A stretch of DNA of 5,476 nucleotides, from positions 1 through 5,476 of the forward strand of contig JAUCGN010000119.1 of NCBI GenBank assembly GCA_030378125.1. The letters run 5' to 3'. The position numbers and the translations under genes are program-made. The stretch's first letter is position 1. Each line of letters begins with the position of its first letter. The notes under the pieces were generated by a model. The model was given only the letters and a program-made list of their open reading frames with translations. It had not been told where the DNA came from and made no database searches. Source of the stretch: Thiotrichales bacterium HSG1. Its GTDB lineage: Bacteria; Pseudomonadota; Gammaproteobacteria; Beggiatoales; Beggiatoaceae. Positions 5,365 through 5,476 of this stretch are shown one piece after another.

Positions 5365-5476
5365 CTAACCGCCTAGTGCTTGAATAGCTGATTGAGCCGC
5401 ACCAACGAATGGGTTAGCGAAAATGAACCACATTGAGATACCTAATACAATAAAAGGAAATGCTTCCATCAAACCA
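5365..5476 (-). CDS. atpE: ATP synthase F0 subunit c, C-terminal part (runs off the window edge)
   Basis: The last 37 codons of the c subunit are visible: GLMEAFPFIVLGISMWFIFA followed by NPFVGAAQSAIQALGG and TAG. This is the second transmembrane helix of the rotor ring. The ion-carrying carboxylate is a glutamate (in LMEAFP), where E. coli has Asp61. The 5' part lies outside the window. The stop codon overlaps the atpF ribosome site, so the two genes are tightly coupled. Confidence 0.93.
   Translation of the reverse strand, partial: GLMEAFPFIVLGISMWFIFANPFVGAAQSAIQALGG

Noticed and set aside
1..5476. CRISPR array, tRNA, rRNA or integrase gene
   Set aside because: I found no spaced repeat series, no tRNA-like cloverleaf and no recombinase or transposase motifs on either strand.

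Overview
The protein sequences point to a low-GC gammaproteobacterium. L13, S9, the ATP synthase alpha, b and c fragments and the BPG-dependent phosphoglycerate mutase all read like gammaproteobacterial versions. A sulfur-oxidising Thiotrichales-type lineage is possible, but that is a guess from overall flavour and not from a diagnostic marker.

Layout: 1-81 is a minus-strand internal fragment of atpA (Walker A region). At 78-81 it meets, head to head, a plus-strand 3' part of atpA (to 886) that carries an apparent one-base deletion near 188. A hairpin terminator follows atpA. Next comes a very AT-rich two-gene cassette (944-2723) of an AAA15/COG1106-type ATPase and an RloB-family TOPRIM-like protein, a likely anti-phage or conflict module. 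After it lie a GGTCGGT-type inverted repeat (2722-2816), a second copy of the last ~29 codons of atpA (2832-2918), and a 92-bp MITE-like element with inverted ends and a perfect 7-bp target duplication (2972-3077). Then come gpmA with its terminator, a near-consensus sigma-70 promoter, a structured leader, rplM, and rpsI cut off at about 4998. The last 480 bases are minus-strand atpF (cut off) and atpE (runs off the edge).

The most interesting feature is the cassette's position. It sits exactly between two copies of the atpA 3' end. The last 44 nt of the copies match at 43 positions, while the 33 nt just before differ at 8 positions, all synonymous. This looks like a small defence island that uses the atpA 3' end as an attachment or recombination site, although no integrase gene is visible inside it.

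The two outer junctions (78-81 and 4989-4998) are both inversions at short shared sequences and both truncate essential genes. They are best treated as amplification or assembly chimeras until shown otherwise. The island and its direct repeats lie well inside both junctions.

The gene-poor stretch 2724-3215 holds the inverted repeat, the atpA remnant, the MITE and a weak gpmA promoter; I see nothing in 2921-2971 or 3113-3200. The stretch 3960-4261 holds the gpmA terminator, the rplM promoter and the rplM leader.
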